From positions 1 to 64,000 of the forward strand of contig JAFWVK010000050.1 of NCBI GenBank assembly GCA_017518255.1: 64,000 nt of DNA. Direction: 5' to 3'. This DNA comes from Oscillospiraceae bacterium (GTDB lineage Bacteria > Bacillota > Clostridia > Oscillospirales > Ruminococcaceae). The position numbers were made by a program, and so were the translations under genes. Shown piece after piece: positions 1 to 8,952 of this stretch (its first letter is position 1; every line of letters starts with the position of its first letter). The notes beneath the pieces are model-generated. The model made no database searches, was not told the origin of the DNA, and saw nothing but the letters and a program-made list of their open reading frames with translations.

Positions 1-2679
1 CAGCCCATTGTTCAGCAGAGCGCGGTAACGGTCAGCGCCGCGGAACAGACCGCTGCTGCAAATCCGGTCATCAGCCGCGGTGTACCGGCATATTCCGGCG
101 GCGGCACGGCATCAAACGGCAATGATGACGCTTACTGGACAGAATGGCAGTCGGATGCGCCGGATTATCTCGCATACGACCTTTCCGGTGTCCCGGCATC
201 ACAGCGGAAGCAGGTCATTGCGGTCTGGTACAACGGCAGCACCTATGACAATATCGGCTCCTATGTTAACAAGAGCGCAGAGCCGGTGGATTATGTCATC
301 GAGATCAACAAGGCGGCAGGCGGAACCTATCCGGAATCCGGCTGGGAAACCGCGGTCACGGTCAGCGGAAACGGCCTGAGTTCCAGGCAGCATCTTGTCG
401 AGCTGAACGGTGCAAACTGGATCCGCATTCGTGTGACAAAAGCAGAGGGCGGCAAGGTCAAATTCAATTTTGATATTCACGATGCATCGCAGGGCGTTTA
501 TGACAGCTGGATCTTCCTCGGCGATTCAATCACGGCAGGCGGCATGGTCAACCAGTGGGGAACGAGCTATGCCGCGCATATCCATCAGCTTGATTCCCGT
601 TTCTATCCGGTCGCGCAGAACGGCGGCATCGGCGGCATTTCCAGTCCGCACGGCAAGGCGGCGATCGACGGCTGGCTGAAAGACAGCCCTGTGAAATATG
701 TCAGCATTGCATACGGTACAAACGATTGCTGGGGCAATCCGAATAATGCCGATAATTACTATAACAATACCAAGTATATGATCGACGCGGTGCTGAAGCT
801 CGGCAAGATTCCGGTTCTGCCGATGATTCCCGCATCGACAAACAAGGATGTTCAGCCGAATGCAAAGCTGTTCAACAAAAAGGTGCAGCAGCTTTACGAT
901 GAATACGGCGATAAGCTCGTTCACGGCCCTGATTTTGAGGCACTCTTCGAGGCGCATCCGGAGCTGCTCAGCGGCGACGGCGTGCATCCGAATGACGAAG
1001 GCTATGAAGCAATGCGAACGCTCTGGGCGGAGACAATGTATGAAACGGTATACAAAAACATGACCGTTTCGGATGTTCCGCCCGAATCCGATGTGTTAAA
1101 AGGCGATGTCGATCTTGACGGCAGCGTGACAAAAAAAGACGCTGTTCAGCTGTCACAATACCTGATCTGTTCCGCTGATTTGACAACTGAACAGGCAGCA
1201 AATGCGGATATCAATTCAGACGGAAAGCTGAATGCGATTGACCTGACATTGCTGAAACGGATTCTGATCAGCGGCAGCAGTCAGCCGGATGAACCGCAGG
1301 CACAGTTCGTAAAGGTGTATGAAGCGGAAAATGCAAAGCTGAACGGCGCAAACACTGCACAGAATGATTCTGATGCATCGGGCAGCAAGGCAGTCGGAAA
1401 TTTCGGTGATGATGCAGATACCGTTGTTTTTACGGTCGAAGTACCTGCGGACGGTTTCTATAAGCTGACGCTGACCGCAAAGGGAATCGGCGGTACGAAG
1501 ACCAACAATGTGTATGCGGACGGCAATTCTGTCGGGACATTTGAGAGCGGAACAAGCTATACAGATACCGCGCTGAAAGGTGTCATGCTGGCAGCCGGAA
1601 AGCATGAGATCAGCGTGAAAAAATCATGGGGATGGATCATGCTGGATAAACTGACTGTTGAAACTGATGAAGGGATTTCCAAATCGGTGTACGAAGTATC
1701 CGATCAGCTCATCAATCCGAATGCTGACGCGGCAGCGAAAAAGCTGTTCCGTTATCTCTGCGATTCCTACGGCAAATATACGCTGGCAGGTCAGGTCTGC
1801 GATAACGGCATGGACGGTCCGGAATTCAAGGCAATCTATGAAGTCACCGGCAAATATCCTGCAATCTGCGGGCTGGATTTCATGGACTATGCGCCGTCCC
1901 GCGCTGCACGCGGCGCAAAGTCAACGGCAGTCGATACCGCGATCAAATTCCACAATCAGGGCGGCATCGTGACATTCTGCTGGCATTGGAACGCACCGGA
2001 CAAATATCTCAAAGACGGAAATGATGCAAACGGCAATCCGCGCTGGTGGCAGGGCTTTTCTACTTCAAATGTTACCTTTGATATTGACGCTGTCATGAAC
2101 GGAAAGGATTCCGAAGGCAAAGCATTGATCGACGCTGACATTGCAGCGATCGCAAAGCTCATCAATCAGATGGGTGATGCCGGTGTGCCGATCCTTTGGC
2201 GTCCGCTGCATGAGGCATCCGGCGGCTGGTTCTGGTGGGGTGCAAAGGGCGAAGAGCCGTATAAGCAATTCTGGAAATACCTTTACGAGCAGCTTACAAA
2301 TGTCTATCACTGCAACAATCTGATATGGGTCTGGAACGGACAGAACAAGGACTGGTATCCGGGCGATGAATATGTTGACGTCATCGGCGAGGACATTTAT
2401 GCAGATGCACATTCATACGGCGCACAGAATGCGAAATTTGCGGAGCTGCTGGAATATCCGCAGACGAACAAGATCACTGCACTGACAGAAAACGGCGTGA
2501 TATTCGACATTGATCATGTAGTTGCATCCGGCGCAAGATGGTCGTGGTTCGGTACATGGTGCGGCGGCTTTGTAGTAAATAACAGCAGCTATTCGGAAGC
2601 ATACACCGAAAAGGCTGTTCTGAAAAAGACCTATCAGAGTGAATATGTGATTACGCTCGACGAACTGCCGAAGTGGTAA
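1..2679 (+). CDS. Cellulosomal SGNH esterase - dockerin - CBM35 - GH26 mannanase (5' partial)
   Basis: The reading frame is open from the first base, so the N-terminus and signal peptide lie outside the window; 892 residues are visible. In order: a beta-rich region (about 35-160); an SGNH/GDSL hydrolase (about 165-350) with the GDSI nucleophile serine near residue 176 and a late GVHPN block carrying the catalytic Asp/His; a type I dockerin (about 368-428) with two calcium-loop repeats; a CBM35-like module starting VYEAENAKL; and a GH26 domain to the C-terminus. GH26 acid/base Glu738 is in RPLHE and nucleophile Glu830 in LTENG. The esterase probably deacetylates hemicellulose while GH26 cleaves beta-mannan, with the dockerin docking the enzyme to a cellulosome. 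A dockerin in the middle of the chain is less common than a terminal one. Module assignment is from motifs; the mannan substrate is inferred from the family. Confidence 0.9.
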   Translation, partial: QPIVQQSAVTVSAAEQTAAANPVISRGVPAYSGGGTASNGNDDAYWTEWQSDAPDYLAYDLSGVPASQRKQVIAVWYNGSTYDNIGSYVNKSAEPVDYVIEINKAAGGTYPESGWETAVTVSGNGLSSRQHLVELNGANWIRIRVTKAEGGKVKFNFDIHDASQGVYDSWIFLGDSITAGGMVNQWGTSYAAHIHQLDSRFYPVAQNGGIGGISSPHGKAAIDGWLKDSPVKYVSIAYGTNDCWGNPNNADNYYNNTKYMIDAVLKLGKIPVLPMIPASTNKDVQPNAKLFNKKVQQLYDEYGDKLVHGPDFEALFEAHPELLSGDGVHPNDEGYEAMRTLWAETMYETVYKNMTVSDVPPESDVLKGDVDLDGSVTKKDAVQLSQYLICSADLTTEQAANADINSDGKLNAIDLTLLKRILISGSSQPDEPQAQFVKVYEAENAKLNGANTAQNDSDASGSKAVGNFGDDADTVVFTVEVPADGFYKLTLTAKGIGGTKTNNVYADGNSVGTFESGTSYTDTALKGVMLAAGKHEISVKKSWGWIMLDKLTVETDEGISKSVYEVSDQLINPNADAAAKKLFRYLCDSYGKYTLAGQVCDNGMDGPEFKAIYEVTGKYPAICGLDFMDYAPSRAARGAKSTAVDTAIKFHNQGGIVTFCWHWNAPDKYLKDGNDANGNPRWWQGFSTSNVTFDIDAVMNGKDSEGKALIDADIAAIAKLINQMGDAGVPILWRPLHEASGGWFWWGAKGEEPYKQFWKYLYEQLTNVYHCNNLIWVWNGQNKDWYPGDEYVDVIGEDIYADAHSYGAQNAKFAELLEYPQTNKITALTENGVIFDIDHVVASGARWSWFGTWCGGFVVNNSSYSEAYTEKAVLKKTYQSEYVITLDELPKW

Positions 2680-2701
2680 ATCAACCGTATAATACAAAAC
2701 C

Positions 2702-2740
2702 AGCCGCTGCGTTTCTATGAAACGCAGCGGCTTTGCTGTT
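2702..2740 (+). terminator. Rho-independent terminator after the GH26 gene
   Basis: A perfect 14-bp inverted repeat (2702-2715 with 2719-2732) with a 3-nt loop, followed by a short T-rich tail, 22 bp after the stop codon. Confidence 0.85.
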
Positions 2741-2825
2741 CAATGAATAATGCAGGCACGATAAGAAAAGCTTTTTTTACTTTGCAGGCGCAAATGGCAG
2801 CGATACATCTCACGGGCATATTCAT

Positions 2826-3009
2826 CCTATGTAACCTCTCCCGGCGAGCTCCTGCATCCCGGAGCAAATGCGAATTCCTGTGTCAATGTTTTTCGTGAGG
2901 GGTTGCTTTCATTTTGTGCCTCCAGTTTTGGTTTCGCTATTTTGGGATAGCTTCGCTTTTTCAAAGCTACCGGTATTGTTTGCCGTCTGCGGAAGATTAT
3001 GCATGATTT
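2826..3009 (+). repeat. Dispersed intergenic repeat, copy 1
   Basis: About 180 bp nearly identical by eye to 51698-51873, including the shared string CCCGGAGCAAATGCGAAT and the 3' part ACCGGTATTGTTTGC. More diverged copies lie at about 28935, 31656, 46093 and 48645. It contains a potential TAGCTT/AAGCTA stem. No open frame is conserved between copies, so it is treated as noncoding. Confidence 0.8.
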
Positions 3010-3564
3010 ATAGATCGGGTGACTTTTCCATCATGACTTTGTTTGCCAACAAGCTTGCAATTCATTGTCTTTTTTCGCAAAGCATACGCTCATTTCTGAT
3101 GCATTGGGCATTGTTCACAATAACAAATTGCACATTCAAACCATGTTAATAGATGCACCCCCATCAAAACAAATCATTCTGATCGGGGGTATCATCGCAA
3201 TGTTTGATATTCACCTAATCATTGTACTCCAGCCGGCTGATGCTCTCAATTCAGATCGTTGTGTTGATTCTTATGCCGGCAAATTCCAGAGCCAGCCCTC
3301 AGAGAAAACACCCAGTTTCAGATCTTTCGGAAGGATGCCTGCTTCATCAGTAGTAAAATCTTGTTTCGATGCCGCGCTTTCATAATAGCCGGACGTACTA
3401 CGAAACGACCACATCCACATCCGTTTCCAGCAGCAGCACGGGCAGCGGGAATAACCTCACAGACGACGGTCTGTACAGGACGCCGCTCGATCCTGTCAGA
3501 TGACGGTACCCTGTTCCGAGTGTCACGATTCAGAAACAAAACTGTTACAAACCGGAAAATGGCC
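3010..3564. other. Gene-free stretch
   Basis: About 550 bp between the repeat and the rtcB leader promoter. Short frames exist on both strands, but none has a convincing ribosome binding site, recognisable motif or gene-like composition. It could hold decayed gene remnants. Confidence 0.5.
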
Positions 3565-3593
3565 TTGACAATTATCAGCAAACCATATATAAT
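3565..3593 (+). promoter_or_regulatory. Sigma-A promoter of the rtcB leader
   Basis: TTGACA (3565-3570), a 17-bp spacer and TATAAT (3588-3593), a perfect consensus. Transcription would start near 3600, before the 26-codon leader frame, the hairpin and rtcB. Confidence 0.85.
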
Positions 3594-3625
3594 GAGCTAA
3601 AATCTATGAAAGGCAGGTGAACCCC

Positions 3626-3706
3626 ATGAAATATCCAAAGGATACCGTCACAATTCAATATTCAAATTATTACTGCACATGGAGTTTGCCCGTATGCACA
3701 GTCTGA
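3626..3706 (+). CDS. Possible 26-residue leader peptide upstream of rtcB
   Basis: An ATG behind a modest purine-rich site (AGGCAGGTG) opens a 26-codon frame rich in Tyr, Thr, Cys and Trp codons (SNYYCTW). It ends 22 bp before a strong terminator-like hairpin. With the consensus promoter upstream and rtcB downstream this is the layout of a transcription-attenuation leader. No relative is recognised and the peptide may have no function of its own; the assignment rests on context only. Confidence 0.35.
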   Translation: MKYPKDTVTIQYSNYYCTWSLPVCTV

Positions 3707-3727
3707 CTGCGCAATTCTGTCAGAAGG

Positions 3728-3762
3728 CAAGCATCTCTGCATTCGCAGGGATGCTTTTTTTA
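3728..3762 (+). terminator. Intrinsic terminator or attenuator in the rtcB leader
   Basis: The stem GCATCTCTGC/GCAGGGATGC with a 4-nt loop and seven T residues ends about 25 bp before the rtcB start. Because the only visible promoter lies upstream of it, rtcB expression would need read-through. A weaker stem, CTGAC/GTCAG (about 3703-3723), precedes it. Confidence 0.7.
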
Positions 3763-3786
3763 CGGGCGCTCCGGAAAGGAACCGTT

Positions 3787-4995
3787 ATGTTTGAAATACA
3801 CGGAAAATACGCATCTGCGAAGATATTTGCAGATATTGCCGAGGAGAGCGCCGTTTCGCAGATCATGACACTGTGCAATCAGCCCATCACTCAGGGTGCG
3901 AAGATCCGCATTATGCCGGACGTACATACCGGTGCCGGCTGCACAATCGGCACAACAATGACCATAACCGATACGGCGATCCCGAATCTGGTCGGCGTCG
4001 ATATCGGCTGCGGCATGGAGACTGTCAAGCTCCGTGAAACCCATATCGAACTGCAAAAGCTCGACAAGCTGATCTACCGCTGCATCCCTTCCGGATTCGA
4101 TGTTCGGGAAACGCCGCACCGTTTCGCGGAACAGTTTGCACGTGAAAACCTCTACTGTGCCGAAAAAATCCATGTCCGGCGCCTGATGCACAGCATCGGC
4201 ACGCTCGGCGGCGGCAATCACTTCATTGAAGCAGATCAGGGAGAGGACGGCAGCATCTATCTCGTGATCCACTCCGGATCGCGGCATCTCGGCGTTGAGG
4301 TCGCACGGTACTATCAGGAGGAGGCTTACCGTCAGCTCAACCGCGCTTCCGCGGGGGAGGTCGAGGCTTTGATTGCGTCGCTGAAAGCACAGGGAAAGGA
4401 AAAGCAGATTCAGAAGGCGCTGAAGCAGCTGCATTCGGAAAAGCATACCGATGTTCCGAAGCACCTTGCTTATACTGCCGGAACGCTGTTTCAGCAGTAT
4501 ATCCACGATATGAAGCTGACGCAGGAATTCGCAGCGCTAAACCGCAAAGCGATGACCGATGTGATTATCCGCGGGATGGGGCTGCATATCGCGGAACAGT
4601 TTACGACGATCCACAATTACATCGACACGGAGCATCTGATCCTGAGAAAGGGCGCCGTTTCGGCGCGGCTCGGCGAAAAGCTGCTGATTCCGATAAATAT
4701 GCGCGACGGGAGTCTGATCTGCACGGGCAAGGGCTGCGATGACTGGAACCAGTCGGCGCCGCACGGTGCGGGCAGACTGATGTCCCGCGCAGATGCAAAG
4801 GCATCGTTTACCGTATCGGAATTCAAAAAGCAGATGACTGGCATCTTTACCACGTCGGTCAGCAGCGGAACTCTCGACGAATGCCCGATGGCATACAAGC
4901 CGATGGAGGCAATCACCGGATGCATCGGCGACACCGCAGAGATACGTGAGATTATCCGCCCGATCTACAATTTCAAGGCAGGTGCAGCGGAATGA
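3787..4995 (+). CDS. rtcB: RtcB-family RNA 3'-phosphate ligase
   Basis: A 402-residue RtcB-type protein. The family joins RNA 3'-phosphate or 2',3'-cyclic phosphate ends to 5'-OH ends using GTP and Mn2+, in RNA repair or tRNA splicing. Visible marks are the metal-binding stretch PDVHTGAGCTIG, VGVDIGCGME (Cys and Asp ligands), the GGGNHF motif, and the His-rich IHSGSRHLG segment. The C-terminal part carries APHGAGRLMSR, where the guanylylated His is expected. The start at 3787 is chosen because GGAAAGGA lies at the right spacing and homology begins with FEIHGKY; an in-frame ATG at 3679 lies upstream of the terminator hairpin. The stop overlaps the next small gene (ATGA). Family assignment is firm; the RNA target is unknown. 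Confidence 0.95.
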   Translation: MFEIHGKYASAKIFADIAEESAVSQIMTLCNQPITQGAKIRIMPDVHTGAGCTIGTTMTITDTAIPNLVGVDIGCGMETVKLRETHIELQKLDKLIYRCIPSGFDVRETPHRFAEQFARENLYCAEKIHVRRLMHSIGTLGGGNHFIEADQGEDGSIYLVIHSGSRHLGVEVARYYQEEAYRQLNRASAGEVEALIASLKAQGKEKQIQKALKQLHSEKHTDVPKHLAYTAGTLFQQYIHDMKLTQEFAALNRKAMTDVIIRGMGLHIAEQFTTIHNYIDTEHLILRKGAVSARLGEKLLIPINMRDGSLICTGKGCDDWNQSAPHGAGRLMSRADAKASFTVSEFKKQMTGIFTTSVSSGTLDECPMAYKPMEAITGCIGDTAEIREIIRPIYNFKAGAAE

Positions 4996-5171
4996 AAGAT
5001 TTTGTGCCGTATGAAAAAATGAACAAAAAACAAAAGCGCGAATTTGACCGGAAGCGTCGGGGAACATGGAATTGTTCTCCTGTCACGCGCATCGCGCAGA
5101 CAGACGCAAAGCACTATTCCCGCAAAATCAAGCACAAAAACAACGGCAGGGATGATTCCCTACCGTTTTAG
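4992..5171 (+). CDS. Small basic protein translationally coupled to rtcB
   Basis: A 59-residue frame whose ATG overlaps the rtcB stop in an ATGA, followed 12 bp later by a terminator, so it is the last gene of the rtcB transcript. The protein is strongly basic (MNKKQKREFDRKRRG, then NPVTR-like and YSRKIKHK segments), with no membrane segment or signal peptide. A charged, probably disordered RNA-binding helper is plausible from composition and from the RtcB context. I recall similar small KKQ/RGTW proteins in Firmicutes but cannot name a family. Confidence 0.75.
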   Translation: MKDFVPYEKMNKKQKREFDRKRRGTWNCSPVTRIAQTDAKHYSRKIKHKNNGRDDSLPF

Positions 5172-5183
5172 CTTGTCCACAAA

Positions 5184-5218
5184 GCCCCACTGACTGAGTC
5201 GTCAGTGGGGCGAATTTT
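5184..5218 (+). terminator. Terminator of the rtcB operon
   Basis: An 11-bp perfect stem (5184-5194 with 5201-5211) of GCCCCACTGAC, a 6-nt loop and a T-containing tail. Confidence 0.9.
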
Positions 5219-5259
5219 AAGCATAATCAGGCAAAACGGAATTTCGGAACAGAAAATGA

Positions 5260-5475
5260 ATAAAAGAGGACGAAGCGTACACTTCTTTTCCTCCGGAATA
5301 TTGCGATGTCGGCACTTACACTGTTTACTATAAGATCACGATGGAGAACTACAATGAGGTGACCGGATTTGAAACGGTCGAGATCACGAAGGCTCCTATT
5401 GAGGATCTCGAAATCTGGTTAGATCGCGACAGCTGGAATGAGGGTGAAGAATCCGCAATACCTTTTTATATATAA
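5260..5475 (+). pseudogene. Remnant of a surface-protein Ig-like repeat
   Basis: An open frame of 71 codons with no start codon (preceded by TGA at 5257) and no ribosome site. It encodes CDVGTYTVYYKITMENYNE followed by a TVEITKAPI segment, the typical end of the MBG/bacterial-Ig repeats of Firmicute adhesins (VGTYTVYYKVT...NY...TVTITKA). A C-terminal fragment of a lost surface protein fits best. It sits next to the sortase locus, which would suit a former sortase substrate, but this is inference. Confidence 0.55.
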
Positions 5476-5593
5476 CTACTCATTCTTTTTAGATTCCACG
5501 GTAAATTGTTTTTTGATGTTTACTCCGGCAGCTGATCCCTGCCCGGCTCCGGTCATTCGGTTTGTACGGTGATTCTCCGGCTTTTTCAGCCGT

Positions 5594-6115
5594 TTATTTT
5601 CGCTTCAAAGCTCCCGAAACGACAAGCCGCTGTGATCCGTCATCGGTACAGGTGATTATCGTGATCCGGTCATCGCCTGCGTCATCCAGCACCCATGTCT
5701 CATTCGGTTCAACGACAAAGCTTTCTGTGACAGAATAGTCATAGCGATTTTTCTCCGCATCATACAGTGAGATCTGCATACCGTTCTCTATGTTTTTCAA
5801 ACGGTTGAAATACTCTTTGTAGATCGTGCTGCTGTGACCGGCAATACAGTAATTGCCGCTGCCGAAATCTCCGGTTCCGGTAAAATGTCCTACGGCTTTC
5901 CGAAGTGTCTGCTGATCGGTGCCCTCTAAAACAGGTGCTTTGATGTCCAAAGCGGCAATCTCCAGAACTGGATTTTCCCGCATCAGCATCTGCTCCTGAT
6001 AAATCCGGTACAGCTTCCTTCCGCCGAAATAAAGCAGAATGCTGCATCCTGCGATGATCGCAATGGATCCCGTGAAAAACAGGATCCATTGTTTTTTTGT
6101 TTTCTTCTGTTTCAT
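5594..6115 (-). CDS. Sortase (class D/E-like transpeptidase)
   Basis: A 173-residue membrane-anchored sortase. A lysine-rich N-terminus is followed by one transmembrane segment (about 10-30) and the sortase beta-barrel. Catalytic His94 lies in CIAGHSS, Cys156 in IITCTDDG and Arg163 in SQRLVVSG, the three conserved residues. Sortases cleave LPXTG between Thr and Gly and attach the protein to the cell wall or pilus. It lies 10 bp after the stop of an LPQTG protein on the same strand, so a dedicated enzyme-substrate pair is likely. The start at 6115 is preferred: the longer frame from 6178 overlaps the substrate gene and adds a non-sortase extension. No strong ribosome site precedes 6115, suggesting coupling to the upstream gene. 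Confidence 0.85.
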   Translation of the reverse strand: MKQKKTKKQWILFFTGSIAIIAGCSILLYFGGRKLYRIYQEQMLMRENPVLEIAALDIKAPVLEGTDQQTLRKAVGHFTGTGDFGSGNYCIAGHSSTIYKEYFNRLKNIENGMQISLYDAEKNRYDYSVTESFVVEPNETWVLDDAGDDRITIITCTDDGSQRLVVSGALKRK

Positions 6116-6125
6116 TTCAAATAAA

Positions 6126-8690
6126 TTACTGTTCTTCTCTGCGCCGGAGTTTGCCGGACTGTCTGACCGTGAAAACACCGAAGACAGTCATCAGCAATGC
6201 GCCGGCCATAATCAGCAGGTTTTTCAGGGAGTTATTGCCGGTCTGCGGCAGATTAACAGGCTCGGAAGCGCTGTTTGTCCCGACACCCGTATCTGCGTTC
6301 ACGGTGTAATAATCGAGATCGGAACCGTTTTCGTCGCTGAGAACAATCACGGCTTCGTCCTCCGGTACGGGAATGCCGTCGAGGACTGTGACGACGCTTG
6401 CGGAATCCGGACGGATGCCGTGCTTTGCCTCGTAATCGTTCAGTGCCATATCCATAAGCTGGTCATCGGAATATGTGTATGCTTGCGGTGCATCCGCGAT
6501 GCGTTCAAAACGGATGTCCATATTGGAAAGCTGAAGCTCATTCCGCGGCAGTTCATCGTCTGCGGAAAGTGTCATCAGAATCTGATTGAATTCGCCCTGC
6601 TCATCTGCGACATACAATGCATAGAGATACGCTCTTTCGCCGCTCAGGGTGTAGAAATACTGGAGCTTTGCAAGACCTTCGGATACGCTTTCCACACTGC
6701 CGTCCGCATAGGTTATGAGAACAAAGCGCGCGTTTGTATCTGCACTGTGCGTGAATCTGAGGATTGTCTCAGTCTCGCAGTCAGTCTGCTGCCATTCGCC
6801 TGCCAGATTCTGCGTGCTGAGACCTGCCGGTGCGACGACTGCGTCATAGAGCTGCAAATTATCGTCGGCATCATACGGTGCATCCTGCCGTGTAAAAATC
6901 AGCGGATCCTCACCGGCTGTTCTGATCTCATCCAGCGGAAGATCACCGTTCACATCGAACATGAGGAAGACCTCTTCGCCCGCATAGAGAACATAGTAGT
7001 AGGTACGGCTGCCGTCCCCGTCAAGCTGATACTGCAGTCTGACAGAGCCGAAGGCCGTCAAATCCTGCATATCATTTTCAGAAACCGTCATCGTAAAGCT
7101 GCCTGCATACGGACAATAGCTGTCGAAGAGGAAAGACACTGCGCAGCCTTCCCAGTTGCCGAACAGTACATACGGATTGATCCATTCGCCGTTCAGTGCT
7201 GTAACGCCGGCGCCGGATTCCGGCACATCTTCCGCATCGTAGAAGCCGTAATCGTTCGGCACAGCCTCCGCGTGCGTCAGAATCTGCTCACCCGTCTGCC
7301 CGACGGTCAGCGTATTCCGGTTGTCTGCGCTTGATTCCTGTGCGCCGATCCAGAATTCCCCGTTGCTGTCATAGAAGCAGTACCAGATCTGTACACTGCA
7401 GTCCGGGAACATCTGATAGGACGCGGTGACTTTACCGGTCTGCACCGAATCAGAATTGCTGCCGCGGCAGGTGTAGACCGCACAGCCCGTTTCTTCATCA
7501 TAGCTGACGGTCACAGTACCGGCTTCCTCATATTCTCCCGTCATACCCCATTCCGGCATGATGATCTGATTTTTGAGAATCCATTCACCGCAGATGTCCG
7601 TGCCTTCTGCCCTGCGCACGGAATCGTCACGAACCAGTCTGCCGCCGTCTTCCAATGCGATCGTGTCTTCCTTATAAAGCGTGCCGGTCAGGAACACTGT
7701 ATCCGTCTCGGTGTTACGGAACAGAAACAAAGGAGCTTCCGTGCTGCCCTGATCGCTTTCATCAATCACACTGACCGTTCCGACCGTGTTGACCATATTT
7801 CCGTTCTCATAGCTGCCGGTGATGCAGATAAAGCTGCCGTTTTCATCTACGGTCAGCGCACCTTCGGTCTGTCCGCCGCTGTTTTTCACGAGCCATTTGC
7901 CGGTCAGCGCAGCAGGCGCTGTCATTTCAGCAACAGGTACTGCCGCATCGGAAACCAGTCTGACTGCACCGTCCTGCCCGCTGATGAATACGCCGACGTC
8001 ATCAGAAGCACAGCAGTTTGCGAAGCAGCCGCCGGATGCCGTGTCGCGGAATGTGTACCAGATATTTGTACTGCCGTCAGGATACACATCATAAGAAACC
8101 GTGATTGTTCCCACTGAACTGACGCTGCCCTTCGCATCGGTATAGGTGTAGGTGCCGTCCTCCGAAACTGTCACAGTGCCGTCTGCTTCGTATTCGCCGC
8201 TCTGCTCGCTGAGCACCTGATAAGAGTAGCTGCCTGCGATATCGGCTGCACATGCCGTCTCATAGTCCGCAGTATCCTTTACAAGCATCGCGGAACCGTC
8301 CTGTCCGATCGGCAGCACATCACTGCCTGTATCCGGCTTCCGGCAGCCGAACCGGAATTCACCGCTGTTATCATAGAAGCTGTAGATCTCCGATGCGGTT
8401 CCGTCCGGATGCTCGTCGTATTCGATCGTGACCGTACCGCCGTATGCGGTGTTTTTCGCATAGCTGTAATAAGAATATGTCCCGTCCTCATACACCATCA
8501 CATAGCCGGTGCTTTCACCGCCTTCCTGAAGGAACCATCTGCCTGTGAGATCGGCAGGCGATGCAGCCTGTACCGTTTCTGCGGCGGCGGCAGGCGCCTT
8601 TTTTTCTGCGGCTTCCGCCTGCACGGCTGCTGCCGGAACCGAAGCAAGGATCATGCTGAGAACTGTAAGACAGGTAATGAGCTTTTTCAT
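6126..8690 (-). CDS. LPQTG cell-wall anchored protein with about six lipocalin-like repeats
   Basis: An 854-residue surface protein with a Sec signal peptide (MKKLITCLTVLS...AVQAEA), a low-complexity Ala-rich linker and about six repeats of 95-110 residues. The repeats share a pattern of GRW/GSY/GEW start, a TVTVSEDGTYTY-like strand, YDxYPDGS, an aromatic FYDxxGEFxxG hairpin and a LVxD end. The C-terminus is a sorting signal: LPQTG at 814-818, a hydrophobic stretch and an RRREE tail. The ribosome site GGAGGT is 7 bp before ATG. The repeat resembles the C-terminal domain of the SH3b lipoprotein at 8953-9999, and both genes share an operator. Its function is unknown; binding of a small ligand or envelope component is a guess from the barrel-like pattern. 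Confidence 0.85.
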   Translation of the reverse strand: MKKLITCLTVLSMILASVPAAAVQAEAAEKKAPAAAAETVQAASPADLTGRWFLQEGGESTGYVMVYEDGTYSYYSYAKNTAYGGTVTIEYDEHPDGTASEIYSFYDNSGEFRFGCRKPDTGSDVLPIGQDGSAMLVKDTADYETACAADIAGSYSYQVLSEQSGEYEADGTVTVSEDGTYTYTDAKGSVSSVGTITVSYDVYPDGSTNIWYTFRDTASGGCFANCCASDDVGVFISGQDGAVRLVSDAAVPVAEMTAPAALTGKWLVKNSGGQTEGALTVDENGSFICITGSYENGNMVNTVGTVSVIDESDQGSTEAPLFLFRNTETDTVFLTGTLYKEDTIALEDGGRLVRDDSVRRAEGTDICGEWILKNQIIMPEWGMTGEYEEAGTVTVSYDEETGCAVYTCRGSNSDSVQTGKVTASYQMFPDCSVQIWYCFYDSNGEFWIGAQESSADNRNTLTVGQTGEQILTHAEAVPNDYGFYDAEDVPESGAGVTALNGEWINPYVLFGNWEGCAVSFLFDSYCPYAGSFTMTVSENDMQDLTAFGSVRLQYQLDGDGSRTYYYVLYAGEEVFLMFDVNGDLPLDEIRTAGEDPLIFTRQDAPYDADDNLQLYDAVVAPAGLSTQNLAGEWQQTDCETETILRFTHSADTNARFVLITYADGSVESVSEGLAKLQYFYTLSGERAYLYALYVADEQGEFNQILMTLSADDELPRNELQLSNMDIRFERIADAPQAYTYSDDQLMDMALNDYEAKHGIRPDSASVVTVLDGIPVPEDEAVIVLSDENGSDLDYYTVNADTGVGTNSASEPVNLPQTGNNSLKNLLIMAGALLMTVFGVFTVRQSGKLRRREEQ

Positions 8691-8744
8691 AATAATGACC
8701 TCCGTTTTATTGATTGTGTTGCGAAGTTCCCTTCGTCTGACTGT

Positions 8745-8794
8745 ATCATATCATAAAGCGGTGAGAAACTGTGCGAAATTACAGAATTGTAATT
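8745..8794 (-). promoter_or_regulatory. Promoter and operator of the LPQTG-sortase operon
   Basis: On the minus strand a palindrome AATTACAATTCTGTAATT (8777-8794, 7-bp arms) lies exactly 26 bp before TATGAT (8745-8750). The same motif at 26-27 bp precedes the -10 of the lipoprotein gene and of the histidine kinase gene. Probable binding site of the response regulator at 10105-10791. Confidence 0.7.
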
Positions 8795-8820
8795 TGAGGA
8801 TGAATTCTGATAAACGCTGC

Positions 8821-8846
8821 GCGCCCTGCCTTTTCCGGCAGGGCGC
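8821..8846 (-). terminator. Strong hairpin between the lipoprotein and LPQTG genes
   Basis: A perfect 10-bp GC-rich stem (GCGCCCTGCC/GGCAGGGCGC) with a 6-nt loop, after the lipoprotein stop. The T-tract is weak on both strands, so terminator function is likely but not certain. On the plus-strand side a short segment (GTAAATAAAGCGGTATCTG) resembles 36514-36532. Confidence 0.6.
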
Positions 8847-8952
8847 GTTGATTTGTAAATAAAGCGGTATCTGTGATACATCCATAATGGGCAGCGCCCC
8901 ATTATAATCATCGCGAAGCGATACCTTATTCGGCAGAACGGCGTGTCCTGTG

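Noticed and set aside
3679-3786. Upstream extension of rtcB to an ATG at 3679
   Set aside because: It would translate through the terminator hairpin and lacks a ribosome site; RtcB homology starts at 3787 with a good site.
6039-7334. 431-codon plus-strand frame over the LPQTG gene
   Set aside because: The composition (Cys- and Ile-rich) and lack of a start site mark it as the reverse shadow of the repeat protein.
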